A DNA stretch of 64,000 nt from Nannocystis sp. RBIL2 (lineage in GTDB: Bacteria > Myxococcota_A > Polyangia > Nannocystales > Nannocystaceae): positions 3,496,151 through 3,560,150 of the forward strand of contig NZ_JAPNJW010000002.1 in assembly GCF_026626745.1 (NCBI RefSeq), in the 5' to 3' direction. The notes below the pieces were generated by a model. That model ran no database searches. It saw nothing but the letters and a program-made list of their open reading frames with translations, and was not told where the DNA came from. The number at the start of each line of letters is the position of its first letter. The stretch's first letter is position 1. The position numbers and the translations under genes were made by a program. Positions 16,441-23,908 of this stretch are shown here, in pieces.

Positions 16441-17736
16441 TTGTCCATCCCCGCTCGCATCCTGGCCTTCACCGGCCTCGCCTTATCCGCTTGTTTTCCC
16501 TCGGTCCTCGTCGGCGAAAATCCGCTGGGCACCGACGGCCCCGACTCCTCGACCGGCCCCGACTCCTCGACCGGCCCCGACCCCTCGACCGGCGCTCCGA
16601 CCAGCGGCGACCCCGGCACCGGCGAACCGTCCGAGGCGGTCTGCGGCGACGGCGTCGTCGACGGCGGTGAAGCATGCGACGACGGCAACGACGAGCCCAA
16701 CGACGGCTGCGGCGTCAACTGCACGCGCACCGGCGAGGTCGTCTGGACCGTGAAGGGAGCCGGCTCGATCCGCGGCTTCGCCACCGGAGCGGACGGCACC
16801 ATCTACCTCTGCACTTTCGGGGTGGTGAACGAGCCCGCCTTCGTCAGGGCGTTCGCACCCGACGGCACCGAGCTGTGGAGCACCTCGGCCCCGCACTTTG
16901 GCGAGCTCGCCGTCAGCCCTGCGGGGCCGATCTTCCTGGCGAACCCGTTGACGGGCATCCACTCGTTCACGCCCGACGGCGCGCTGGTGGCGACGTGGGA
17001 CCCATTCCCGGAGCTCGGCATCTTCGGCCTGGCCGCCACCGACGACGCGCTCTACGTCGGCACCGGCGATCCCGAGATCGAGGGGCAGCTCGTCGTTCAC
17101 CGCCTCGACCTCGCCACGGGCGCGCCCGTGTGGGAGGGACGCACGCCGGAGGGGATCACGACGATCCCCGAGCAGCTCGTGATCGCCGGCGACCGGATCC
17201 TCGTCCCCGGCTACCTGTTCACCGACGAAGGGCGCGGGTCGATGCTGGCCGCCTTCGACAGCGGGACCGGCGAGATGCTGTCGCTCGAGCTCGAGGACCC
17301 CGCCGCCCCGGCGTGGTCCTCGCTCGCCGTCCTCGGCGACGGCGACCTCGTCCTCGCCGGCCTCGCCACCGACCCGGACGGCCTGCTGGTCCGCCGATTG
17401 AGCGCTGACTTCGCCGAAGCGTGGTCCGACCTCACCCCCGCCTCAGCCGGCACGTCGCCCAGGGCCGAAAGAGTGGCCGCTGGCCCGCAAGGCCACATCG
17501 CGGTCGCCGGCTTCGATCTCGCCGACAACAGCTCCGCCATCGTCCGCCTCCTGGACGGCGCGGGCGCGACGCTGTGGTCGTCGCGGTTCGCCAGCCCGCA
17601 AGACGACGAGCGCGACGGCGCCGTCGGCGTGGCCTTCGGCCCCGACCACCTCGTTGCCGGCGGTACGGTCGACACCCAGACCGAAGACGGCCACGGCACC
17701 AGCGAGTGGTGGCTCCGCCGCTTCGCCATCGACTGA
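16441..17736 (+). CDS. Beta-propeller lipoprotein with Myxococcus Cys-rich repeat
   Basis: Exported lipoprotein of about 431 aa. Signal peptide ending in lipobox LALSAC, a linker of three GPDSSTGPD-like repeats, then one myxobacterial cysteine-rich module (CGDGVVDGGEACDDGN...DGCGVNC), then a series of beta-propeller-like repeats (for example GADGTIYLCTFG, FAPDGTELWSTSAP, LADNSSAIVRLLDGAGATLWSS) similar to PQQ/WD-like outer-membrane proteins. TTG 16441 is preferred over GTG 16423: GGAGG lies 10 nt before it and the resulting signal peptide is normal length. No enzymatic motif. It converges with the MYXO-CTERM gene across a long palindrome array. Confidence 0.75.
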   Translation: MSIPARILAFTGLALSACFPSVLVGENPLGTDGPDSSTGPDSSTGPDPSTGAPTSGDPGTGEPSEAVCGDGVVDGGEACDDGNDEPNDGCGVNCTRTGEVVWTVKGAGSIRGFATGADGTIYLCTFGVVNEPAFVRAFAPDGTELWSTSAPHFGELAVSPAGPIFLANPLTGIHSFTPDGALVATWDPFPELGIFGLAATDDALYVGTGDPEIEGQLVVHRLDLATGAPVWEGRTPEGITTIPEQLVIAGDRILVPGYLFTDEGRGSMLAAFDSGTGEMLSLELEDPAAPAWSSLAVLGDGDLVLAGLATDPDGLLVRRLSADFAEAWSDLTPASAGTSPRAERVAAGPQGHIAVAGFDLADNSSAIVRLLDGAGATLWSSRFASPQDDERDGAVGVAFGPDHLVAGGTVDTQTEDGHGTSEWWLRRFAID

Positions 17737-17746
17737 ATTTTTCAAA

Positions 17747-17831
17747 GGGACATGCTCTTTGGAGCATGTCCCGAGTGACATGCCGATTCTCCTGAAGGAC
17801 ATGCCTCGACGGGCATGTCCCTTCGGACATC
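17747..17831. repeat. Five-unit 14-nt palindrome array with a 7-nt phase slip
   Basis: CATG at 17751, 17765, 17779, then 17800, 17814 and CAT at 17828; spacings are 14, 14, 21, 14, 14. Perfect stems: GGGACATGCTC/GAGCATGTCCC at 17747-17772 (11 bp, 4-nt loop) and GGACATGCC/GGCATGTCC at 17797-17820 (9 bp). Between convergent genes. Confidence 0.88.
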
Positions 17832-17837
17832 CGCAGT

Positions 17838-18299
17838 TCAGCGCCGGCGCCGGCGCATCAGCCCGACGAGCGCGAGCAGCCCGAGGGCTGCCCCCGGCGA
17901 CGCGTCGCTGCGGCAGCTGCAGCCCTCTTCCTTCTTCGGCGACGTCCCGTCGGAGGTCCCGCCGTCGCTCGAGCTCCCGTCGGCCGTCTCGCTGCTGCTA
18001 CCGGAGGTGTCGCCGGTCGTGCTGGTGTCGGCGCCGGTGGTCCCCGTGCCGGTGTCGGTGCCGGCGCTGGTCGTCGCAGTCGCCTTGGGGTCGCAGTAGC
18101 CGCACTTCTTCCCCGGGTCGCCCGGGCAGTCGGCCTCGACGCAGAGGCCCTCGCCGAGCTCGGACACGCAGGCCGTGCCCAGCGCCTGCGCCTCGCAGGC
18201 CATGTACGGATCGAGCTCGGGCGGCAAGGCGTCGGCGCGGGCCGTGGATCCGAGGAGGCACAGCGGCGACGCGAACAACAAGACAAGGACTCTGCGCAT
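17838..18299 (-). CDS. MYXO-CTERM surface protein
   Basis: Small exported protein of about 153 aa. Signal peptide MRRVLVLLFASPLCLLGSTARA, a short Cys-containing domain (ACEAQALGTACVSELGEGLCVEADCPGDPGKKCGYCD), a Thr/Gly/Ser-rich linker, and a C-terminal MYXO-CTERM tail: Cys-Ser-Cys, hydrophobic helix, five Arg. In characterised myxobacteria such tails are cut by a myxosortase and mark surface proteins. ATG 18299 is supported by TATGCT 6 nt upstream. The Cys module alone gives no function. Confidence 0.78.
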   Translation of the reverse strand: MRRVLVLLFASPLCLLGSTARADALPPELDPYMACEAQALGTACVSELGEGLCVEADCPGDPGKKCGYCDPKATATTSAGTDTGTGTTGADTSTTGDTSGSSSETADGSSSDGGTSDGTSPKKEEGCSCRSDASPGAALGLLALVGLMRRRRR

Positions 18300-18305
18300 G
18301 CGCGC

Positions 18306-18311
18306 AGCATA
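18306..18311 (-). promoter_or_regulatory. -10-like box TATGCT
   Basis: TATGCT, 6 nt before ATG 18299 of the MYXO-CTERM gene. Confidence 0.45.
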
Positions 18312-18584
18312 ACGGAAGTTGGCCCGCCCCGAGACGGGCACTCACGCGCCTCCCCCTCGGGAGATCCCCTCACCCACCGCGTCGACGAGCTCGGATCACA
18401 TCCCGATCGAGGACACACCCCACGCGCTCGGCGGTCCCCCGCGCACCCGAGAGCCGCAGCCATCGTCATGCGGAGCTTCTCGTCATCCCCGAGCGCGAGG
18501 GCCCGGACACCGAAGCATCGCCGATCTTCCCACCTCGCCCGCCCGGAGGAATCGCCGCCTCCACTCGCGCGTTGCCGGTCGAGG

Positions 18585-20009
18585 ATGACGACGCCTCGCC
18601 CGGGTCTCGCCCTCGCCACGCCGCTCCTGCTCGCCGCCTGCATCGAGCGCCCTCCGCCCGAACCAGTCGAAGTGCCGAGCGTCACCATCCCGCTGGCGGG
18701 CAGCCAGGGCCACGAGCCTATCTGGATGAGCGCCAACGCCCGCTTCGTCGTCCTCGAGGATCGCTCCGAGGCCCGGGCCGGCGAGCTCGCGGTCACCTTC
18801 GTCCCGCGTCACGTCCTCCACGACACCGTCCTCGGCACGCGCGAGCCGATCGACGAGCTCCTCGAGTACGACCGTCGCAATCGCCGCGCGATCGTCCAGA
18901 TCGGTCAACGCTGGTGGCTCCTCGACAGCGAGTCCGACCGCCGCGTCGAGCTCGCCAGAGACGTCCATGACGACGATCCGCTGCCCGCATTCCGCTTCGA
19001 TCGCCGCGGTCGCACGCTCGCGTACACCCGCGCCCGCCCGGACCGCGTCACCGTCCACGACCTCGCCAGCGGCGACGAGCACGACGTCTACGTCCCGTCG
19101 AACCTGCTCGGCAGCGTCGATGCCCTCGCCGAGCCCGGCTGGGTCCACTTCCAGGGCATCGTCGCCGACGAGCCATCCCCACCTCGAGGCCCGCACCGCT
19201 GCCCGCTCGAGAGCGACGCCCGCTGCCGCGACGACGTCGCCTGCCTCTCGGACACCGACCTCGGTCCGGTCAACGCACTCCTCCACCGCGACGGCGCCCA
19301 GATCTTCATGGTGGAGGGGCTGGACGACGCACAGCCGATGCTGCAGGTGCGCGACGCCTGGGCCTGGGAGGCAGTGCGGCCGCACGACGTCGCCGCGCAG
19401 CACTGGATGTCCGCCGACGGCTGCGAGCACGCGCTGCCCCGCGGCTGCGCCCTCCAACCCCGCAGCATCGACTGGATCGGTCCGGCCCTCCTGAACTGCG
19501 GCGAGCGCGGCTCGTTCCTGTGGGCCTCGACCGGCCTCGCGCCCCTCCTCTACTTCCACGGCTGGCTCGCCGAGGGCGCCGCCGATCGCCGGGGCGGTCT
19601 GTGGCGCGCGGCCGGGGTCGCCAGCCCGGAGGGCGTGCGGATCGCTCGCGTCTCGCTCGACGACGGCCACATGGCGTTCGGCCCCGTCCTGCCGGTCGAC
19701 GGCCGCGAGAGCCAGACTCCGCGCGGCTGGTACCTCCGCGACGCCGGCCCCGAAGCGCCGCGCGTCCTCGCCTACGACCTCACCACCGGGCGCGCCTGGC
19801 AGATCGATGGCGCCAAGCTCGGCCACGCCGGCGAGCTCGTGGTCGGCGACACCTGGCGCGCCCTCGATCTCGACGCCGGCCGGCACATCGTCCTCGACGA
19901 GCGACCCGCCGCAGTCGCCGCCAACGGCTGCGCCCTCATGCCGCCCGCGAAGCGCCGCGAGTGGTCGCTCCGCTGCCCCGAGGACCGCCGCCTCGACTCC
20001 GATGAGTGA
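18585..20009 (+). CDS. Hypothetical beta-propeller-like lipoprotein
   Basis: Exported protein of about 474 aa with a signal peptide and lipobox LLLAAC, then a globular part containing segments resembling propeller blades (HEPIWMSANARFVVLEDR, PAFRFDRRGRTLAYTRARPD, RVLAYDLTTGRAWQIDG) and four or more cysteines around CPLESDARCRDDVACL that may form disulphides. ATG 18585 is chosen for the signal peptide and the adjacent GAGG; the longer frame from 18468 adds unlikely residues. It is not a family I recognise. It converges with the hydrolase gene over a four-unit palindrome array. Confidence 0.7.
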   Translation: MTTPRPGLALATPLLLAACIERPPPEPVEVPSVTIPLAGSQGHEPIWMSANARFVVLEDRSEARAGELAVTFVPRHVLHDTVLGTREPIDELLEYDRRNRRAIVQIGQRWWLLDSESDRRVELARDVHDDDPLPAFRFDRRGRTLAYTRARPDRVTVHDLASGDEHDVYVPSNLLGSVDALAEPGWVHFQGIVADEPSPPRGPHRCPLESDARCRDDVACLSDTDLGPVNALLHRDGAQIFMVEGLDDAQPMLQVRDAWAWEAVRPHDVAAQHWMSADGCEHALPRGCALQPRSIDWIGPALLNCGERGSFLWASTGLAPLLYFHGWLAEGAADRRGGLWRAAGVASPEGVRIARVSLDDGHMAFGPVLPVDGRESQTPRGWYLRDAGPEAPRVLAYDLTTGRAWQIDGAKLGHAGELVVGDTWRALDLDAGRHIVLDERPAAVAANGCALMPPAKRREWSLRCPEDRRLDSDE

Positions 20010-20013
20010 TCAC

Positions 20014-20076
20014 GGACATGTTTTTCAAGACATGCCCGATTGGGCATGTCCGATCCGACATGCCTCATCGACCATC
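20014..20076. repeat. Four-unit 14-nt palindrome array between convergent genes
   Basis: CATG at 20017, 20031, 20045, 20059 and CATC at 20073, all exactly 14 nt apart. GACATGCCC/GGGCATGTC (20029-20050) is a perfect 9-bp stem with a 4-nt loop. The last unit runs into the hydrolase coding end. Confidence 0.9.
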
Positions 20077-20865
20077 CTCGCTCCCCACGAGCGCGCGCAC
20101 GAACCTCGCCGCGGCCGCCAGCGTCTCTTCCGGCCGCTCGCGGTACGGGCTGTGCCCGCAGCCCGGCAGCAGCAGCGTCTCGACCGGCCCCGCGGCGCCG
20201 CGGGCGATCGCCTCGAGCTGCGCCGTCGTCCCGTAGATGTCGTCCTCGCCCTGGATCAGCAGGATCGGCGCGGTCACCCGCGGCAGGTATGCCTCGATGT
20301 TCCAGCGCATGAACGCCGGGTCGAGCCACGCCTCGCACCAGCCGCGGAACGCCGCGTCGACGTTGTCGCCGTGGTGTCGCTGCAGGCGGGCGCGCAGCTC
20401 GCCGGCCTCGTACTCGCGCTTCGCTGCGGCGATGCTGCCCACCGACACCGCCTCGCAGAACACGTGCGGCGCCAGCAGCGCCAGCCCGGCCACGCGCCCG
20501 CGCGGATCGGTCGCCGCGTGGACCAGGGCGATCGATCCGCCGTCGCTGTGGCCGACCAGGATCGCCGACTCCACCCCCAACGCGTCGAGCACCGCCCCGA
20601 CCACCGCCTCGCCCTCGCGCTGCATGTAGTCGAGCGGCCGCGGCAGCGCGATCGTCTGCGAGCGGCCGTAGCCGGCGCGGCTGTACACCAGCGCCCCGCA
20701 CCCGGTCGCCGCAGCCAGCCTGTCGGGGAAGTCGCGCCACAGGCTCACGCAGCCGAGCCCCTCGTGAAGCAGCACCAGCGTCGGCGCCGCCTGCGGCCCC
20801 GGCCCGACCCACCGGTACTCGAGCCGCTGACCCGCCGCCGTCACATAACCTGTCTCTTGCGACAT
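20065..20865 (-). CDS. Alpha/beta-fold hydrolase
   Basis: Cytoplasmic-type serine hydrolase of 266 aa. The oxyanion region is LVLLHEGLG, the nucleophile elbow GHSDGGS, the acid in LIQGEDDIYG and the catalytic His in GCGHSPYRERPEE, so the triad is complete. Similar proteins are annotated as esterases or as MhpC/3-oxoadipate enol-lactonase-like hydrolases, but no aromatic-degradation genes are near. The ATG codon is embedded in a palindrome array that also covers the gap to the gene upstream on the same strand. Fold certain, substrate unknown. Confidence 0.85.
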   Translation of the reverse strand: MSQETGYVTAAGQRLEYRWVGPGPQAAPTLVLLHEGLGCVSLWRDFPDRLAAATGCGALVYSRAGYGRSQTIALPRPLDYMQREGEAVVGAVLDALGVESAILVGHSDGGSIALVHAATDPRGRVAGLALLAPHVFCEAVSVGSIAAAKREYEAGELRARLQRHHGDNVDAAFRGWCEAWLDPAFMRWNIEAYLPRVTAPILLIQGEDDIYGTTAQLEAIARGAAGPVETLLLPGCGHSPYRERPEETLAAAARFVRALVGSEDGR

Positions 20866-20894
20866 GTCTTCTAAAAAATGTCCTTCAGAGCAGC
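20849..20894. repeat. Three-unit 14-nt palindrome array over hydrolase start
   Basis: CCTG at 20849, CATG at 20863, AATG at 20877, CAGC at 20891. It spans the 5' end of the hydrolase gene, the 19-nt gap and the 3' end of the bestrophin-like gene. Confidence 0.8.
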
Positions 20895-21823
20895 TGGCCG
20901 TGGTGCGGCTGAGCCGGGTCGGGCAGCTCGGGCTCGCCCAGGCGCTGGCGCAGGTCGATCTCGATGGTGCGGCACAGCGCCGACAGCGGCAAATCGTTGG
21001 GGTCGCTGCCGAACGGCTCCTGGATCTCCTCGCCGAGCGCGTCGAGCCCGTAGAACGCGTACGACATCATCAGCATCACCACCGGCGTCAGCAGGCCCAG
21101 CGGCAGCAGCACCCCGAACGGCAGCGCGTAGCAGTAGGCGCCGACGATGTGGCGCAGCAGCACCTGGTAGGCGAACGGGATCGGCGTGTTGGCGATGCGC
21201 TCGCAGCCGCCCTGGATGTCGGTCAGCGAGGTCAGCGACTGATGCAGCAGGCTCAGGTGCATCGGATGGACGAGCCCTTCGCGGTAGGCCTCGTCGAGCA
21301 GCTCGGCCATCCGCTGGACCAGCGCGTTGGGCCGGTTGCGCTCGCGCATCAATTGGTCGAGCTCGCTGGCGGTCACGAACGGGCCGAGGTCGGCGACCAT
21401 CGCCTCCTCGCCGCGCAGGCGGATCCGCAGCGCGTGCGGGAACGCCATCACCAGGTAGATCAGGCGCCGGCGCCGCTCCGCCACCGCCGGTTCGCCGGGT
21501 CCTGCGCCGACCAGCGTCTGGATCTGCCGCGCCAGGGTGCGGCTGGTGTTGACCAGCTGGCCCCACAGCCGCCGGCCCTCCCAGTAGCGGTCGTAGGCGG
21601 TGTTGATGCGGAAGCCGAGGAAGATGCTGAGGACGAAGCCGATCAGGGTAAACGGCAGCGGCGTCACGTCCCGGCCGTCGAGCCAGCCGTACTGCATGTG
21701 GCCCAGCGTCATCACCAGGGCGAACACGACGTTGACCGTCAGTCGCCGCCAGATCCGCGACAGCGTCGTCCCACGCGCCGCGAACATGAAGTACAGCCAG
21801 GAGTCCCTGGTCGTGACGATCAT
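20885..21823 (-). CDS. Bestrophin-like membrane channel (UPF0187/YneE family)
   Basis: Integral membrane protein of about 312 aa. The N-terminal MIVTTRDSWLYFMFAARGTTLSRIW and the helix LPFTLIGFVLSIFLGFRINTAYDRYWEGRRLWGQLVN are hallmark bestrophin-family features; the latter carries the RxNxxYxRxWEgR signature. A second hydrophobic pair near the C-terminus (VGAYCYALPFGVLLPLGLLTPVVMLMMSYAFYGLD) and the acidic stretch GEEIQEPFG also fit. Bacterial homologues are pentameric ion channels. ATG 21823 gives the family's normal start rather than the longer frame from 21862. Probably expressed with the hydrolase 19 nt downstream. Confidence 0.87.
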   Translation of the reverse strand: MIVTTRDSWLYFMFAARGTTLSRIWRRLTVNVVFALVMTLGHMQYGWLDGRDVTPLPFTLIGFVLSIFLGFRINTAYDRYWEGRRLWGQLVNTSRTLARQIQTLVGAGPGEPAVAERRRRLIYLVMAFPHALRIRLRGEEAMVADLGPFVTASELDQLMRERNRPNALVQRMAELLDEAYREGLVHPMHLSLLHQSLTSLTDIQGGCERIANTPIPFAYQVLLRHIVGAYCYALPFGVLLPLGLLTPVVMLMMSYAFYGLDALGEEIQEPFGSDPNDLPLSALCRTIEIDLRQRLGEPELPDPAQPHHGQLL

Positions 21824-21890
21824 CCGCGGCGAAGGTAGCCGTTCGGAGGTCGAGCGGTCCACGTCGCGTGACGCGCGGCCCCGCCCTCGC

Positions 21891-21896
21891 TACCCT
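21891..21896 (+). promoter_or_regulatory. -10-like box TACCCT
   Basis: TACCCT, 8 nt before ATG 21905 of the glucanotransferase gene. Confidence 0.4.
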
Positions 21897-21904
21897 TCCG
21901 CCGC

Positions 21905-23887
21905 ATGCCGGCCCACGATCGCCCCGTCGCCCGCGCCGACCTCGCGGCAGCCCTCGACATCCTCGGCAAGCGGCACCTCGTGCTCGCGATCCACGACGTC
22001 TCGTTCCCCGGACGCGACGACGAGGACCTCGGCCGCGGCTCGCCGTACAGCGGCGGCGGCCGGGCCTTCCTCGGCTTCGTGCGTCAGCTCGGGTTCACCG
22101 GCGTGCAGCTCGGTCCGCAGGGACAGACCTCGCGCTACAACCCCTCGCCGTACGACGGCGCCCTGTTCGCCCGCGACATCCTCTCGATCGCCCTGCGCCC
22201 GCTCGCCGACGATCCCTACTACGGCAACGTCCTCCCGCGCGCCGACCTCGACGACCTCCTGCGCGGCAGGCCGGCGCGCCAGCGCCAGGGCGTGACCGAG
22301 CGGGCCGACTACGCCGCGGTGTGGCCCCGCCAGCTCGCCGCCCTCGCCAGCGCCTGGCACGGCTTCGCCCGCCGCCGCGCCGCCGCCGACCCGTCGGTCG
22401 CCGACCTCGCCGAGGCCTTCGACGGGTTCGCCCGCGAGCACGCCGGCTGGCTGGCCCCGGCCGGCCTGTACGAGATCCTGTCGACCGCCTACCGGACCGG
22501 AGGGACATGGTCCGGAGCACATGGCCTGAGGGTCAGCTTCGACGGATCGCACTGGAGGACATGGCCGAGAGACCAGGAACTTTGGGTCAGCAAGACCCAG
22601 GCCGCGGCGGCGCGGCGGGCCGGGCTCCAGCGGACCTACGCGCGCGAGCTCGAGTTCCTGGCGTTCTGCCAGCTGCTCGCGGCCCGCCAGCACGCCGCCC
22701 TGCGCGCCGAGCTGGCCGCGCGGCCGGGCCTGCCGGCCCTGCGGCTGTTCGGCGATCTCCAGGTGGGGATCTCCGTCGGCGACACCTGGGCGCTGCACGA
22801 CCTGTTCCTGTCCGGCTACGCGATGGGCGCGCCGCCGAGCCGCACCAACCCCGACGGCCAGCCGTGGGGCTACCCAGTGCTCGACCCGCGGCTTTACGGC
22901 GGCGGGGGCGGCGAGCTCGGCCCGGCCCTGCGCCTGGTGGCTGCGCGCACCGACGCGATGCTGCGCGACTACGACGGCCTGCGCGTCGACCACCCGCACG
23001 GCCTGGTGTGCCCGTGGGTCTACCGGACCGACGAGGCCGACGCCTACCGCGCCGTCCAGGGCGGCGCGCGCCTGTTCGAGTCGCCATGTCTCTCGGACCA
23101 TCCGCGCCTGGCGGCCTACGCGATCGCGCGCCCGGACCAGCTCGACCTGGCCCTGCCGCGCCACGCCGACCGGTGGGTCCACACGCTCGACGACGCGCAG
23201 GTGGCCCGCTACGCCGCCCAGCTCGACGTCGTCCTCGCGGCCGCGCGCGCGCACGGCCGCGCGCTCGAGGACGTGTTGTGCGAAGTCCTCAGCACCCAAC
23301 CCTACCCGCTGCAGCGGGTGTTGGAGGGCCACGGCTTGGGGCGCTTCCGGGTCACTCAGAAGGCCGATCTGACCAACCCGAACGACGTTTACCGCAGCGA
23401 GAACGCCCGCGCCGAGGACTGGGTGATGCTCGGCAACCACGACACCCCGCCGATCTGGCGGCTCGCGGCCTCGTGGCACGGCACCCCGCTCGCCGCCGCG
23501 CAGACGGCGTATTTGTGCGGACGTCTGGGGTCGCGCAGCGACGCTGATCCGCTGCGCGCGCGCATGCTCGCGGACCCCGCCGCGCTGGTGCACGCCAAGT
23601 TCGCCGACCTGCTGGTGTGCCCGGCGCGCCAGGTGGCCGTCTTCATGAGCGACCTGTTCGGCGCCCACGACATCTACAACGCCCCCGGCGTGGTCGATCC
23701 GTCCAACTGGACGCTCCGCCTGCGGCCCGGCTGCGAGGCCGCTTACTGGCCGGCGGCGGCCCGCGGCGCGGCGCTCGACCTCGGGTGGGCCCTGGCGATC
23801 GCGCTGCGGTCGCGCGGCCCCGCTTGCGCGTCCGAGCACGCCGATCTGATCACCAGGCTCGAGCGCGGCCTCGGGCGGCCGTGCTAG
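21905..23887 (+). CDS. malQ: 4-alpha-glucanotransferase (GH77, amylomaltase)
   Basis: Transfers alpha-1,4-glucan segments between chains, acting in glycogen or maltodextrin metabolism. The 660-aa protein has the GH77 layout: FTGVQLGPQG near the N-terminus, the nucleophile segment DYDGLRVDHPHGL, the acid/base region ALEDVLCEVLS and the late NHDTPPIW with its catalytic Asp. Catalytic motifs diverge from the classical DxFRG and AEDLG wording, so this is an outlying branch. A palindrome array at 22492-22577 encodes about 28 residues (TGGTWSGAHGLRV...) and a second lies at 23071-23102. The kinase gene starts 22 nt downstream on the same strand; no other sugar gene is near. Confidence 0.82.
   Translation: MPAHDRPVARADLAAALDILGKRHLVLAIHDVSFPGRDDEDLGRGSPYSGGGRAFLGFVRQLGFTGVQLGPQGQTSRYNPSPYDGALFARDILSIALRPLADDPYYGNVLPRADLDDLLRGRPARQRQGVTERADYAAVWPRQLAALASAWHGFARRRAAADPSVADLAEAFDGFAREHAGWLAPAGLYEILSTAYRTGGTWSGAHGLRVSFDGSHWRTWPRDQELWVSKTQAAAARRAGLQRTYARELEFLAFCQLLAARQHAALRAELAARPGLPALRLFGDLQVGISVGDTWALHDLFLSGYAMGAPPSRTNPDGQPWGYPVLDPRLYGGGGGELGPALRLVAARTDAMLRDYDGLRVDHPHGLVCPWVYRTDEADAYRAVQGGARLFESPCLSDHPRLAAYAIARPDQLDLALPRHADRWVHTLDDAQVARYAAQLDVVLAAARAHGRALEDVLCEVLSTQPYPLQRVLEGHGLGRFRVTQKADLTNPNDVYRSENARAEDWVMLGNHDTPPIWRLAASWHGTPLAAAQTAYLCGRLGSRSDADPLRARMLADPAALVHAKFADLLVCPARQVAVFMSDLFGAHDIYNAPGVVDPSNWTLRLRPGCEAAYWPAAARGAALDLGWALAIALRSRGPACASEHADLITRLERGLGRPC
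22492..22577. repeat. Multi-unit 14-nt palindrome array inside glucanotransferase gene
   Basis: CCGG at 22492, CATG at 22506 and 22520, CAGC at 22534, then after a 26-nt interval CATG at 22560 and CAGG at 22574. Spacing is 14 nt except for the one irregular interval. Confidence 0.75.
23071..23102. repeat. Two-unit 14-nt palindrome array inside glucanotransferase gene
   Basis: CCTG at 23071, CATG at 23085, CATC at 23099; conservation of the GGA side is partial. Confidence 0.5.
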
Positions 23888-23890
23888 CCT
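23885..23890 (+). promoter_or_regulatory. -10-like box TGCTAGCCT overlapping malQ stop
   Basis: TAGCCT includes the malQ stop codon and lies 18 nt before ATG 23909 of the kinase gene, so the kinase may have its own promoter with a very short leader. Confidence 0.3.
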
Positions 23891-23908
23891 GCAAGCGGCT
23901 CCCCCGCC